Source: Acridotheres tristis (taxonomy: Eukaryota > Chordata > Aves > Passeriformes > Sturnidae). Taken from it: 64,000 nucleotides of DNA. Below the pieces are notes generated by a model that worked only from the letters and a program-made list of their open reading frames with translations, made no database searches and was not told the DNA's origin. This document shows positions 50,701 to 61,900 of the stretch, piece by piece; position 1 is the stretch's first letter; each line of letters begins with the position of its first letter. Both the position numbers and the translations under genes were made by a program. Location: assembly GCA_037013685.1 (NCBI GenBank), contig CM072887.1, positions 49,217,154-49,281,153 of the forward strand. Direction: 5' to 3'.

Positions 50701-53700
50701 GCATATGAGCACTAATTTGTCAAGTCATTTAAGGAACCATCTATGAAAACAGCTCTGATGGCCCCATCAGAATCATCTGCAGCCTTAAGGTTATTCAGGT
50801 GCTTGTTTGCATTTTGGCACTTAGCCCTGAAGAATTTTGCAGATAAAATTGAGGCCCAGACATTCCTATGGAGCTGCACCAAAGCAACAATTTTTTTTCT
50901 TGGATACAAAATTTCTGGTAAAAGCAGTATTTTGACAGTGTGGAAAAAGGTAAAGGAAGACCTGACTGATTTAATCTCTCCCCATTATTATCAGTCTCTT
51001 AAATCTCAGGTTGGAATTTCCAACTCCAACAATTCCGAAAGAACTTTTTGTTCAGATCACTATCCTTCTAACAAGACAGCTTGAATCCCACTTTCTGACA
51101 GAGTGTGCAAATGGGCCAATCCCTTTTCCCTCATCATGAGCTTGATTGTTTCATTCTTTTCTTAAATCTGTTTATCTTCAGAACACCAAGAAATCCACTG
51201 GATATAAAAATGTGTGAGGAAGTGTTCCAAGAGATTGAATTGTAAGAAGTAATAACTGTCACACAACTGAGATGTGTCAAAAGGAAAGATGAATCTTTTC
51301 CATGTGACCATGTTATGCATCTAACAAAATGTGGTTTAATTATGGTCCGAATTCTGTTAACCTTACACACATTGAATTGTCCTTTATTTTGGAAATTATA
51401 TGTCAGCTGTAACTCTTGTTTCTTACCTTATACATACCAGTGTCCTATTCCAGAAGCAAACAGAGCTGCTGAATGGAGCTTGCATTAGAGATATTATTGA
51501 TTCTGAACACATATAAAATTAAGGGTTTGCACTTTAGTAGTGAAATGTCACACTCGAGAAAACAAATTGATGTTTTGCAAGTGATGTCAATGGGGTCAAA
51601 ACTTCAGTCTTGTCAGTAGTTCATACCACAAAATATGCACAAAAAATACAATTGCAAACTAGATTGCATTTGAATTATTGATTAAGCAGAATGTATTTTA
51701 AGATAAAGTGGCAGGTGCCTGAGATATATAAAGTGAAGTGTGGATATATTTGCAGAGAAAATTGAAAAGACCAAGATGTTCAAGCTCTGGCAGAAACACC
51801 TGAAATTAAATTGAACATATTAACTTACCAGCAGGAATTTCTCATTATTTCTTTTGTTTCAGTTTGTACCTGTAGGGCTGCTTGACATTCTACTTGTTTT
51901 CAACACAATATCTTCATTGCTTTTCAGTAGTGAAGTTGAATTAGATAAAACATGTTTGGTGGAGGATGTTCCCTAATTCTTAATTTGACAGGAACAGCAG
52001 CAATGCCTTTGGCAGTCATCTTTATTTCTGTTGTTCTAGCAGACCTAATGTTCCCAAGAGCTTCAGGTATCTGTTCTTCCCTGCTGTTTCTTTAGCACTG
52101 CCGTTGGGCACAACCAAAGTTTAAGTCGTTTATTATGCAGCTCTTAGTGTTTCAGTGTCCTTTTCTCTTACAGACAAGACTTGGATGGAGAACCCTGGCT
52201 AACAGAGGTGAAGAACTAAGGAGATCTCTTCCTCTAACTTCTTTGCTTGAAAATGCAAACTTTTGGATTGTGACTTAGCTTAAATTAATCTAACAATTTG
52301 CTTAGTTAACACTGTACTTGGCCTTAAATTGTAGACTAATTTAACAATTTAGTTCAAAATCTAGCAGCTAAGAGTTAGTTAATAATCTAATAAATTGAGG
52401 CACATCCCTGACTCCTGGATTCAGCTTCCTTTTCTCTCAGAACTGATTATATTTGGCATGCTGTTTTTGCCATGTGCCCCTGTTGCAGAAGTCACAGGAA
52501 AACAACACTGGCATCTGTAAAACAGTTTTTTCCTTCTTCTCACTGTTTTTCTGCTGCAGGGTTTAGGATGTGTTTTTTTAGGAAACTGTGTTGGACTGAC
52601 CTGGCATGACTGGAAGTAAACTACCCTAAAGGCAAGATTTCACTTGAGTAGTAATACTTGTGATACTTCTGCTTGTTGAATACCCATCCACCCACCCTGT
52701 TCTTTAAGGGAGAGCCTTTCCAGTGAGGGCCTGGAGCAGGGAGCCAGGCTACATTCCCTGATGCTGTGCTGGGTGCTGCAAGTTGCTTCATTCCTCCTCT
52801 CTCCCAGGAATGAAAAGTGGCAGTGGGAAATGGGGACTGGGAGTGGTCCTGCAGAGTCACCAGCCCCGTCACTGCTCAGACACCTTTAGGGAGGACGAGA
52901 CGGAGGAAAAGGGAAGAGAGGAGGTGGTGAAACTGCCAAAATCAGCAAGGGAGAGGAGAGAGGAAGGGGGATGATCACTGGCGATTTTCCTTGCTTTTTA
53001 ATTATTCTCTGCTGTCTCATCAAGGTTGGAGTCACACTCCTAAACCTTGCTTTGTGCACCTTTCCCCAGCTCCAGGTGTTTTGTCATTGTCCATCTATTG
53101 CAAAAGAAAGGTACAAACGGTGGTTGCTTAAGTTTTCTTTAGCCTCCTCAGGGGATTGCCACATCTGTTGGAGCAAAAGCACTGAGAGGACCGTGCTGGT
53201 TTCCTATTTGGTGAACACGAGGGCGTTACCATCCATGCCAAAATGAGCTGCAGCGCAGCATGGCACAGAACCGTGTGTGTAGGCACTCAACACCATAAGC
53301 CCATAAGCAAACAGAGCAGTCCATAAGTGTCCACTATTCTCATGTGCTTGTGAACAAGGCCTTGGGACACAGCCAGCATAGGAATGAAAAATAACACAAG
53401 CTGTAGTTGTGATGCTGGATGTCAAATTTCATCCAGCATACTCAAGAACTCCAAGGTGGTGCCTGTGAAGAGGAGGCTTTGGGAGCTTCCACAGTTCCCC
53501 ACTCTCAGTAGAGAACAAAAGTTAAGACTCATTTTTGAAACAATACATAGATATCATCTTTTATTAGGTGTAATAAGTGTAATGAAAATATTTATAAGTT
53601 TTTTCTCCTGAATGGATAATATTACACAAAGAATTGCGAGTCATTTTATACAAACTGTGTCCTCAATTGTATTTCACTTTGATTTTCTTCCAGCTAGGAA

Positions 53701-53750
53701 ATATTTTTAAAAAGTATTTACATGTTCTTGTCTAATTATTCCTTGTTGCA

Positions 53751-53782
53751 TATACTCTCCCCATTGTTTATACTCTCCCCAT
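53751..53782 (+). repeat. 14-bp direct repeat
   Basis: TATACTCTCCCCAT occurs at 53751-53764 and again at 53769-53782, a period of 18 bp. It is a small local duplication, possibly inside the PERP 3' UTR. Confidence 0.7.
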
Positions 53783-54795
53783 CTCTCACTCTTATTGATC
53801 AAAGTAAGGAGATGCCATAAAAGTGAGTGGAGTTAACTGCTTAAAAAAACCCAACCAACAAACCAACCAAAAACTTCAAACAACACAGGTGAAGCCCTGT
53901 GCCTTTATTCATTTTAGTACCAAGAAATTTTAACTAAAAAAATTTCCACCTCTAATTCGTTGAAAGAAAGAACATTTGGCAGAACTTTTCATAGTACACA
54001 GTTACAAAATTGCAGATGTGTTACAAGCTAATAAACCTCAGTAGTTAAGGATTTAGATGAGACTCCATTTCCGCATCACATATTATAATTTTTTTTCCAC
54101 TTAAGAGAATAAATGGAATGTTATAAAGTTAGGTTTAACAAGGCAGAAACCAGCAGAGTCCTGAGTTTACTTTGTTGCTTGCAGTTTATTGAGGCTTCAG
54201 GCACGGTATAGTATAGAATGCTGGAAGATGTTTTATGATGTAATTTTCTCTATGAGAGCTTTAGTATGAGATGGTAATGGGTATTTATGCATTTTACAGT
54301 TACATATGACAGTATACACTTTTCACTTTTAAAATAATTAAGAACAGCACATGAACAAAAAAGGGGCCTTTTAGCAGCTGTATGAAACTTACATTCACAC
54401 TGTTCCAGCTCAACTCCTGAGGTGCAGTGAAATCATACCTTACCTTTCTACACTGGATAAAAAAGCTGGACCAGTATAACAGAGCATTTTAAAGTAATAG
54501 GTTTCGATACAGCAGAAAAAAATATCACAGGACACCCAAGAAGAAAGCCACACCAGGAGCTTTATCAAACCAGGTCTGCAGGTTGCAGGGGTGGCTTGAA
54601 ATCAGTTCTGCCTCTGCCCCCTCTGTACTGGAACCAGCGATGGCACACAGGGATTCTTAAGGCTTTACTGGTGTTCCTTGCTTACTCTTGCAAATATTTA
54701 GAAATAAATACATTCCACACAAACGAGGAAAAGTCAAGATATTGGCTCTAGTAGGGAGCTTTAATCCCTTCTTTACTCTGTCCTTATGGCTTAAG

Positions 54796-54843
54796 TGAAT
54801 GAATGAATGAATGAATGAATGAATGAATGAATGAATGAATGAA
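54796..54843 (+). repeat. (TGAA)12 tetranucleotide microsatellite
   Basis: Twelve uninterrupted TGAA/GAAT units, 48 bp. It is the best tandem array in the window, about 0.5 kb past the PERP stop and possibly within its 3' UTR. Confidence 0.95.
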
Positions 54844-55148
54844 AAATAGAAGCCAAGCTATGAAGTGCTGGCTGACTAATTTAGTACTTAGACAGTCAGT
54901 GGGTAAATGTATTTGACTTTTTGAAAATTGTGCAAAATCCCTTCAAGTTAAAGATGATACATACAAAATGGCCTTTTTTTAATTGCTTTCCTTCAGGAAG
55001 ATGATACGTATTGTTTTGTTTATTGACAGTTTAATAAGTTTTTCTGAATTTAATTACAATTGTGAATGTATTTAAAATGCAATGGAATCCTCATAAACCC
55101 CACTCATGGGAATCAATGAGGAAAACCAAGGGGTTTTAACATTTGTGC

Positions 55149-55154
55149 TTTATT
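55149..55154 (-). promoter_or_regulatory. PERP: Candidate PERP poly(A) signal
   Basis: TTTATT on the + strand is AATAAA on the PERP strand, 170 bp after the stop. A second AATAAA at 55201-55206 is about 120 bp after the stop. Either would give a short 3' UTR; longer forms are also possible. Confidence 0.35.
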
Positions 55155-55323
55155 TAACCAAACCACATCAGATATTAAGGTCAAAAATAGAGTAGATAAC
55201 TTTATTGCAGATGCCAGTGCCAAAGTTTCCAGCCTTTTCTACTAACATCTGATGACAATATTCTGAAAAAACATAGCTAGTCTATCAGGTATCTCTGGAA
55301 TATGAGCATATTTTTCCTGGTGT

Positions 55324-55538
55324 TTATGGGGAAGAGTAAAAATATGTGGGCTTGACATTACCCAAGATCTGATCTTCATAGTTAGGAAGACAGCAGAAGA
55401 AGAATCCCAAGCATATTTCCATAATGGCGGTGGTCCAGCCAAAGCCATAGGCCCAGCTGAACATATTGATTCCTGTCATTTCCATTTCAGATGAGAACTT
55501 TACTGGATAAATTACCAGGCCCATGATGGAGAACACAG
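55324..55538 (-). CDS. PERP: PERP exon 3 (last coding exon)
   Basis: It follows a TTTCTTCAG acceptor on the - strand and starts by completing an Ala codon: VFSIMGLVIYPVKF (end of TM3), a short extracellular loop SSEMEMTGINMFS, TM4 beginning WAYGFGWTTAIMEICLG, then FFFCCLPNYEDQILGN and a TAA stop at 55324-55326. The loop sequence is the least conserved part. The 215 nt are 2 + 71 codons including the stop. Confidence 0.95.
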
Positions 55539-55933
55539 CTGAAGAAACAGGAGAAAACAAAAAAACATTTAACACCCAGCACCACTGCCTTCCTCCATAA
55601 TCCCTGTAGCTAAACCTATCCATGTTTTGGAGGATCTGAAAATTGATCCAGTGCCATGACAGGCTCTGATTTTTCAGAGAGCTCAGTTGCATACAGGCAG
55701 GGACTGGAATATAGAATCCGCTGAGGAAAATATCAGTTTTCTATGGATATGTCTGCACAAGCTAAACTTGACTCCACATGCTGCCTTACCAGCCACAAAA
55801 AGCAAGCCTCCAATCCCACGAATGAAGTTGAACCGAAGTGTGTCAATGGCAAATGCTATGATGGCCAGTGCAAAGCAGATGACCAGAAGTAGAAAGCCAA
55901 CCAGGTATGTGGCAGCAGCTGCTCTTCCCCAGG
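55324..55933 (-). CDS. PERP: PERP coding region, last two exons, 5' partial
   Basis: PERP is a four-pass membrane protein of the PMP22/claudin group. It is induced by p53 and p63 and is needed for desmosomes and for some p53-driven apoptosis. Two exons (55790-55933 and 55324-55538, - strand) join in frame and encode about 118 of the roughly 190 residues. Matches to human PERP include AWGRAAAA, FLLLVICF, GLVIYPVKF, WAYGFGW and FFFCCLPNYED. They cover transmembrane segments 2-4 and the C-terminus. Exon 1, with the start, TM1 and first extracellular loop, lies beyond 64000. No disabling change is seen. The gene is convergent with TNFAIP3, as in mammals. Confidence 0.95.
55539..55789 (-). other. 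PERP: PERP intron 2
   Basis: A short 251-bp GT..AG intron between PERP exons 2 and 3. It splits an Ala codon after its first base. Confidence 0.9.
55790..55933 (-). CDS. PERP: PERP exon 2
   Basis: After GATTTCAG it opens with a split Ala codon and WGRAAAATYL. TM2 follows (VGFLLLVICFALAIIAFAI), then a short intracellular turn and the start of TM3 (RGIGGLLFVA), with a GTAAGG donor. The 144 nt are 2 + 47 codons + 1. The phase matches both neighbours in mammalian PERP. Confidence 0.94.
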
Positions 55934-58900
55934 CTGAAATCAGAAGGAGACACATTAGAAAGGAACAAAAACAAAGGCTGGCTTTCTCTGTTTAGTAATT
56001 AAAGGTTAATTTTAAAACCTGCTAAAAGAGGACCATCTCCCAAAAAAGAAAACATGGGAGCTTTCTCTCCTCTAACAGGTGAACATTTCAGTTCCACAAG
56101 AAATCCTGCACTAAGTGCAGAATGCCTAAAAATTCCAGCTTTGTCTTCTCATGCAGAATTAAATGGGGGTTTGGCTGTGAGCTTACTGTTTAGTTTTAAC
56201 AATTAAGAATTAATGATGTAAAAATGGACACTGTCCTTCAATAGCAAATATTACCTCAGCATATGCCATAAAACCAGCTTCCTGTCACACAGACAAGAAG
56301 AATTAAACGCTCCCTGGAACTAATATAAATCTTCCTTTGAAATAAAGGGTTTATAAAAGCCCTACTGTTCTGGAGAACTTAGAGGTATGGAAATAGCCCA
56401 TAAATGTCAAAATTCAGTGAATTCTGTCTTTCAGCTTTAGTTTAGCTCTGTGTCCTAAATGGAGCTAGGATTTGGAATCTATTTTGTAAGGAAATTGGAT
56501 CTCTGGTTTTGGTCCAAATTTAGAACCATTTAAAATCAAAAAGCTTGTTCCAGATATTAATTCTTTCATTTTCAAATTATAAAATTTTATGTTATAACAT
56601 GTTGAAGTAAAGCATATTGTATTGGCATAACAACTGGAAAAATAATATTTATTTAATATTTTAAGACTTGAGGAGCAGCTATTGCTCAAAGAGATCAAAA
56701 TATCTCTTCTTCTGGATGTAAAAAGCCACTTTGACACATTTTAAATTCTGTATTAAATTGAGTAAGCAGTTAAAGTCTGCTAGGCATCTACAGACTTCAT
56801 CCCTCATCTAGCCACTATGCCTTTGTCAAGTGTTGGCTTCTAACCAAATACATACAACAGCAGTGCCAAAAAATTATCACAGCCCGAACAACCCTGACAA
56901 TAATTACAATTCAACTTAAATGCAATGTATATTGTTCAGTAAAAGTCTCCTCTGAAATTGAGTAAGTAACCTATCAATTTGTTTGCTTTAAGCATGGAAA
57001 TAATAAAATGCAAAGTGTCCTGCCTTTCCCTTGACCAGAATCAGATAAGCATGAAAGCAACCATCCTGTCCCCAGGGAGTGACAGCTTGATATTCAACCT
57101 GTCTTTCCCCAGGGCCCACACCACTACTATTAGGCAAGAAAAACGGATCAGGATTTTCCAGCTATCCTTTTCCACCCATCAGTCTATCAAAACCAATTTC
57201 CCTTTTGTTTGCTTTTCAACATTTTCCCTCTTTATGATTCCTGCTGTGTTCTAGCTATTGCACTATATCTTCAGTTTTATGCAATGTCCATTCTCTTTTG
57301 TATTCCACAAAGTTTCTATCTGCTTGTAGGGATTTTCAATTGGATTATTTTCCAGGTTAACAGGTAGCTGCTTGAGAAGACCGAAAGGGACAGCAAAAGT
57401 GTTCTTACATCTCATTTTCTAGCCCAGAGTTTTAGCTCAAACTCCTCTCTAGGGGTGTACAGGAGGCTCAGAGGTAGAGTATGCAGTGTGGAGGCACAGC
57501 AGGGAGGAACAGCAACTCAGGCAGAGTATCAGAAGTAACAGTCAAGAAGAGGAATTTCTTATACTGCTCAATATACCCCACTGAAGATGTTCCTATTCCC
57601 AGTCTCTCTCTCATCCCTTTAAAACAGGAAGAAAAGGGGAACCTGGCCATAAGAGAAGTTTCTCAGCAATGGTGACCTCACTGCTCTTGGATACAAGACT
57701 TCTAGATACTTCTGGCAAAAGGGTGAAATGACAAGAACATCTAGAGGCAATGTTTTTTTCTTAGGTGCACAACTGCTTGTGGTTAGATACAAAACTCCCA
57801 GGCAAAGGAGCAGACTCGGAGCACAGCTGCCAAATCTCAGCCTTGCTTCCCAAGAGCAGCTGATGGTAGAGCAGCAAGCCCTGGGGTGGGAGCAGCACCT
57901 GGGCTGGGGGCTCAGGGAGCTGTGCCTGGCACCTTGTGCGTGCCAGCACCTCCCTCCTCCACCGGGCTCACCCAGGTGTTTTTCCTGAAGTCGTGTTCCA
58001 AATGCTGTGACTATATGGAAACAGATTGGGCTCACGCCCAGCCCACTGGGCGCTGGCTGTGCAGCAAGAAGAGACATGCTTGTTGCAGGATGCTTACACC
58101 ATTTGGAGGCATTGCTCAATCACCTAACAGCCAATTTTGTGTCTCTCAGTTCTACAAAAGAGAAAAAAATCCCTCAGCATTGGAATAAAAACAACACACG
58201 GCTCCAAGGCAGTAGAGCCGTATGGAAGAGTGAGTCTCTACAGGGTTTTTTTGAAGAAAAGTATTCTGAGTTCATCTGTCCTTCACAAAAAGCAGCAGAC
58301 ACCAGTAGTCCAAGATCACAGTGTGTAAACATCTTTCTAGAGTAAAAGGTAACAAAGGCTTTGTGCAACAATAATTGCAACTGTTTCTATTTTTGAGATG
58401 CTTATTTTTATATTGAGTCAGCCAGGAGTACTAGAGTAGCATAGCTCTTTACAAATACAGTCTTTACTAAGACTTAAAATTCCTTTAAAATATCAGAATT
58501 AGAAGAATTAAATTGGTCAAAAAACACTGACAGGCAAGTGGCTAATATAGTCTCAAATATTTTCTTATCTTCCAATGTTGTGGGGGATTTTGTCCTTAGC
58601 ATTGAGTAAAAATAGAAATAAATTGTTCTATCTGCAAAGCTTTGAACTCCAGGCCAAAGAACCCTCACAGGTACAACACCAATTCAGTGTATTCTTGGCT
58701 GTAAAACGAGGGCAGTTAAAAGCTGAAAGGGCCCAGTCCACCTGTCACCAAATCCAAAACTGAAATAGAGGGAGCAGCAGTTTACAGGATATCAATCTGA
58801 GTTTGTAAAAATATTCAGCAGTTTTTGAGATCTGTTTTCTCAGCCTCAAAAATGGTGCTGATATTTTGGCTGTTTAAGAGTTACAATGTGCTTGTGAGAA

Positions 58901-61900
58901 AAGAAAAGTGTTTATACAAAAGTGTCCTTGAATACCAGCAGCATCCTGTAATGCTTTGGTGCCAGTCCCATTTCTCCCTTTTCCAGTTCCTCAATCAGCT
59001 GAAAGAACACCAGTGAACACTTTGGAAGGGTTTGTGGGCAGCTACACACCAGGCACTCTTCAAAACTCCTTCTAACTGGCAATTTTCTGAGCAATTTGGT
59101 CTTAAATAAGACACTGCTATCCCAAACATGCAAGAGGAGCCCACCTGGCTTTCACACCTGTCTCAAGCAGAGTGAGGACAGTGCTTCTGATAACAGTGTT
59201 TTGTAAGTCAATCAACAATGATTTGTGACAGTCTGGGCTACCCAAAGTGAATATAGTAATATGTGACTACTGGAAAATGAAAATAAGTCCCTGACTTCTG
59301 TAACTCCCTGCTGTGTGAGAAGACCCCTGAGCTAATTTAGAGACCAGAAAGAGCCCTCCATGCCAGGACAGAGCTCATGATATCTTATAAGCTACATAAT
59401 TAGCTGAGATAGAATTCAATAATAACACAGATTTATTACTCTGCTATTAAAGCTAAGTCAGTTTGGAGACAGAATGACTACCTCTTGTATTGCACCATAT
59501 AAACACATTCTGATTATCCTATATCTGGCTGCAGCCATAGGGAAGCTGTCGGACTTAATTAGACATCCAGGACTAAGAATATCTCCAGTTTCCTGCTTTC
59601 CTGATTTTACTCCCTCACACATTTTACAGTTTATGAAAGTGTAAACACTGTCTGTGCTTTACACAAAAAGAAACAAACTAAGTTGAGCCAAAACTTTGAA
59701 CCACCAAACCTAATATTTCCTTAGCCTGTCATCTTTCATGCTCCAAATGGTGTCTTCAAAAAAAGAGCTGTTGTGTCTTGAAAATAGCATATGATCTCTA
59801 TTTCCTCCGTGACAAATACAAATGGCCATGTTCCTGGTGTATGTGTTTCAAAACATGGGAAAACATTCACTAAAACATTCTCATGTTTTTCTTGATCTGA
59901 TACTCCCACACCACATAAACTGCTTAGTCTTTCCTTGGGTGACATTTTCTGAAAGCTACCCCAGAGAGTTCAGAAGTACTGCTTCTTGTATAATCAATAA
60001 CAACATACTTCTCCAAATTTTCCTCTTGGCTTGAAGCTAAATACACAACTATCATTGGAAAAAAAACAAATATTTCTTGCCAGCTCAAAGACACCAACAA
60101 TTATCTAGAGGCTCTTGCTGACTGATCATTTTCACACTGCAGTGAATTGTACAGCGATTTGAGGAAGGGTAGCTTTAATTCACAAGAACCAGGGAGGGGT
60201 GAAAGAAAATGTAACAGACTAATATTTTGCTCTGTTATCCTCCATACCACCTAGGGAAAGAAACATAAACCCTGCAGTTCTAGCTGCAGTCTTGGAAAGC
60301 GATTCTTAGGAGAACTAAAATCTGCAGTGGTAGCAATTCATCTCTGTGTTGTACGTAATGAGAATGTTTCTAGGCTGAGTTTGCAGAGCTCAACCTGTTT
60401 AACATCTCTCTGATTAAAGGGAAAGAGTATTATTTTGGAAACAAAGCTGAACTCACTGGAGTTTCTCAACCTGGCGTTCTTTGTCAGGGTGTGGTGAACA
60501 CTGCAGAGCCCATGCTTCTCTTTGAAAAGGAACTGCTTTGGCCAGGTTTTACCCGTTTCCCTTTGGTTTGTTCTCCTCAAGAGAGTTTCTGTGTGAAAGT
60601 GCACATGTTTGCAGGTGAACTCGTGTTCCCTTAGCATGACTCTTAAGGTGGTCCAGCAAACCCATTAACCCCCATCTCTACCAGCCGAGGGGTTACAAGC
60701 TGCTGGTGTACATGCACGCCACTGTCATCAGGACTCCGGATTTCCTGTGTTACCTGTGCAACACTACACAGTGCAAAATCCTGTCTTCTAAAAATACTGA
60801 CTCTGCAACATGCCTGCTACGGGGAATTTCTGTGCTCTTTCTGGAAACAAATGCACACTATAATCCCTGCAATTGTTTGCTGACCACGTGAGCTGGCACT
60901 GAAATACCAGTGTGCGTGTGTTTGTATACAGCCAAGATAAATCAGAAACTATCGAAAGCAGCTTTTTATGAATAAACTGCCTGTGCAGACTGAAAGCCAT
61001 TGACTGAAAATTATTTCAAAGGAAGTTTGTACAAATGAGAAAAGAATCACATATTAGTCATGGATAATTTACGAACAGAATAAAATGAGGAAAATCATAT
61101 CAAAGGTAGGATTGGATATGTACTATTTTCTGAGTTTCTCTCTCCATTGCATCTGGATCATTCTTAAAAGAACTTCATTCTATGTATATCTTTCATATGG
61201 GTAGTCAATACTGGAAACTTTTCTTTGGATTTTTTTTGGTGTGAATTTATATCTTTTGCAGTAGAATATAGAATTTTTAGTCTTTCTATATGGCACCCTC
61301 TTTGGTAACTCTGTTCTTTTCCCCCAGCATTAATTTTTTTAGAATTCATTGATTGTTAATATGGATTTCTCATTTAACAGCAGAGTATTATCTCATGAAA
61401 GTCATTTTTGTGTGAGATAGAACCAGCTTTTAGCTGGCCTCTATTTAAAAGACAAGCATGGAAACAGAGAATGACCTATTTGGGCTCACATTAGGATAAT
61501 GTCATTGCCAAAGTTTCTCAGTGATTAGTAACAGGTCCCATATAAATGAGAAAGGATTAGGACTTAAGGACAATTACCCATAATAATGATTTTAAATTAC
61601 AACTTTAAGGAAAAGAGCCTCTATGAGTAGTTTTCTATCAATAAAAGAAGGCAGTGTTTTGTCCGTAGCTGCATGCTAAAGTGATAGCTCAGTGCGGCTT
61701 GGTGGGCTTCGACTCCTTTAAAGGAAAAACCTATTAATTCCTCACCACCGACTTCATCCACAAACAGACACAGGCAAAACCTTTGTGTAATCTGCAACCT
61801 TCCTTTCTTACTGAGGCAAGCAATTAAACCTAGAAGCTATTCTGACTCGAATTTGAGGGGAGGAGCAGTTACATCTTGAGGGAGTGGTTCAAATTCATCT

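Larger units (their letters stand above)
33156..53550. other. Gene-poor intergenic DNA, distal part
   Basis: No coding gene or RNA gene is supported. The longest frame (44077-44523, 148 codons) has no recognisable domain. Recognised contents are a CR1 tail near 35.8 kb, short A-rich runs (for example 38081-38120) and an inverted repeat holding a kappaB match at 38776-38797. The rest is anonymous AT-rich sequence. Confidence 0.6.
53550..55323 (-). other. PERP: Candidate PERP 3' UTR region
   Basis: This is the sequence following the PERP stop on the - strand. Several AATAAA signals (TTTATT on +) are possible ends: 55201-55206, 55149-55154, 54185-54190, 53904-53909 and 53560-53565. Which is used cannot be decided from the sequence, so the outer limit is only the farthest candidate. 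It contains a (GAAT)n microsatellite near 54.8 kb. Confidence 0.4.

Noticed and set aside
61682..61720. tRNA-like A box (TAGCTCAGTGCGG) and B box (TTCGACTCC)
   Set aside because: The two boxes are only about 21 bp apart, too close for a tRNA, and no acceptor stem can be paired. It could be a chance match or a remnant of a tRNA-derived SINE.
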